NCBI GenBank assembly: GCA_031262285.1
Contig: JAISHZ010000389.1
Span: forward strand, 1-14,782
Direction: 5' to 3'
Length of the DNA stretch: 14,782 nucleotides
DNA from: Lachnospiraceae bacterium
GTDB taxonomy: Bacteria; Bacillota_A; Clostridia; Lachnospirales; Lachnospiraceae
Positions 14,029 through 14,782 of the stretch are shown here, piece after piece (the first letter of the stretch is position 1; each line of letters begins with the position of its first letter). The position numbers were made by a program, and so were the translations under genes. The notes under the pieces were generated by a model. The model worked only from the letters and a program-made list of their open reading frames with translations, did no database searches and was not told the DNA's origin.

Positions 14029-14782
14029 TTAATTGTGTAATGTAATTTCTGACAAGCCTGCTTTTTTTACTGAAATATACTTTTGCACATCAGATTTTGC
14101 AAGTTCTATTTCAATTGTCACAAAGTCAGATGGTCCGCACTCCAAGAAAAATGTATGGAACGCGTAATCACTATATTGATCCCCCCATAACGTTTTCGCT
14201 TCATTTTGAAGCGATAGAATTTCCAAATAGCCCAGATAATATTTTAGATAATTAGCCGGTTCCTCAACCAAATAGGTGTACACTGTATTGATTGATGTCT
14301 CTCCGGTGATTCCACACAATTCAAGTACTTCTTTGATGGTTTCATACGAAGCGTTTTCATAGTGAATCATGATGTCCAATAAGGAATATAAACACAGAAG
14401 AAGGCTTCTGCTGTGTCGTTCAAAAGCAACCGCCGGAGCTAGCTCGGGATAGCCTGCTTCTGACAAAAGATCTTGTGCATACGCAAAAGAGAGAAACTCC
14501 ACGTATAAAGCCCAACCTTCTTGATATCCCCCATGCCAAAGAATTTGACGTACATAATTGTCTTTTTCGCCATACATCTCATAATTGTGATAAACAGTTT
14601 GATACAGATGACCGGGAAATCCTTCATGAGCAAGTGTCGTATATAATTCGAGATTTTGCGGAGAATTTCGCTCATTTATGTATATAACATTGTTGTCGGA
14701 ATCATCCAGAGGTGGCGTTATATAATACGCCGGTGCACAATATTCTTCCAGACTATCCGTCACAGATTTCACATATACTTGA
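14029..14782 (-). CDS. DUF885-family zinc-peptidase-like protein, partial (5' end missing)
   Basis: The C-terminal part, about 250 residues, of a DUF885 protein; the frame stays open to the window edge, so the true start lies beyond 14782. Family blocks seen are SLEEYCAPAYYITPPLDDSDNNVIYIN, the putative metal motif HEGFPGHLYQ (encoded near 14628-14599) and GYQEGWALYVEFL. These resemble zinc-dependent peptidases (gluzincin-like). No substrate is known for most members. Full-length homologs usually run to about 550-600 residues, many with a signal peptide, which could not be checked here. It is transcribed toward spmA, 318 nt away. After its stop a weak stem (GGCTAT with ATAACC on this strand) with six T might act as terminator. 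Confidence 0.9.
   Translation of the reverse strand, partial: QVYVKSVTDSLEEYCAPAYYITPPLDDSDNNVIYINERNSPQNLELYTTLAHEGFPGHLYQTVYHNYEMYGEKDNYVRQILWHGGYQEGWALYVEFLSFAYAQDLLSEAGYPELAPAVAFERHSRSLLLCLYSLLDIMIHYENASYETIKEVLELCGITGETSINTVYTYLVEEPANYLKYYLGYLEILSLQNEAKTLWGDQYSDYAFHTFFLECGPSDFVTIEIELAKSDVQKYISVKKAGLSEITLHN

Noticed and set aside
13858..14040. A 60-codon plus-strand frame between spmA and the DUF885 gene
   Set aside because: It has no ribosome binding site, overlaps the end of the DUF885 gene, and shows no domain-like pattern.

Overview
This window looks like chromosomal DNA from a low-to-moderate GC, spore-forming Firmicute of the Clostridia, probably Lachnospiraceae-like. Four things point there: the gene order around holB/ricT/rsmI, which resembles the yaaO-yaaR-holB-yaaT-yabB-yabC region of Bacillus; strong AGGAGG-type ribosome binding sites; an spmAB pair; and two small CotF-like genes. 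The genus is inferred and was not tested by any search.

Layout. Positions 60-659 hold a plus-strand tRNA cluster, initiator Met, Phe and Lys, with a 70-bp hairpin-bearing tandem repeat between Phe and Lys. Next are a membrane-anchored L,D-transpeptidase (933-2357), a repeat-rich intergenic region (2358-2774), a small HD-domain protein (2775-3296) and a second intergenic region that is mostly one nested palindromic element (3443-3688). From 3725 to 10088 a tight plus-strand block runs: Orn/Lys/Arg decarboxylase-like PLP enzyme, yaaR, holB (DNA polymerase III delta prime), ricT, a YabB/TrmN6-type tRNA methyltransferase, and an rsmI gene that continues in frame into a complete inositol-monophosphatase-family domain. 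After it come a 156-bp REPIN-like hairpin (10164-10319), two small CotF-like genes, and acpP with its own consensus promoter and a terminator shared with the convergent gene. The minus strand then carries a PglC/WcaJ-type sugar-phosphate transferase, spmB and spmA (overlapping), and the C-terminal part of a DUF885 zinc-peptidase-like protein cut by the window edge.

The genes are mainly housekeeping (replication clamp loading, RNA modification, fatty-acid carrier) plus envelope and sporulation functions. I see no phage, insertion sequence with transposase, CRISPR array, toxin-antitoxin pair or defence island. The most unusual items are the RsmI-IMPase fusion and several structured non-coding repeat families: tRNA spacer repeats, 20-bp hairpin repeats, twin hairpins, a nested palindrome and a REPIN-like element.
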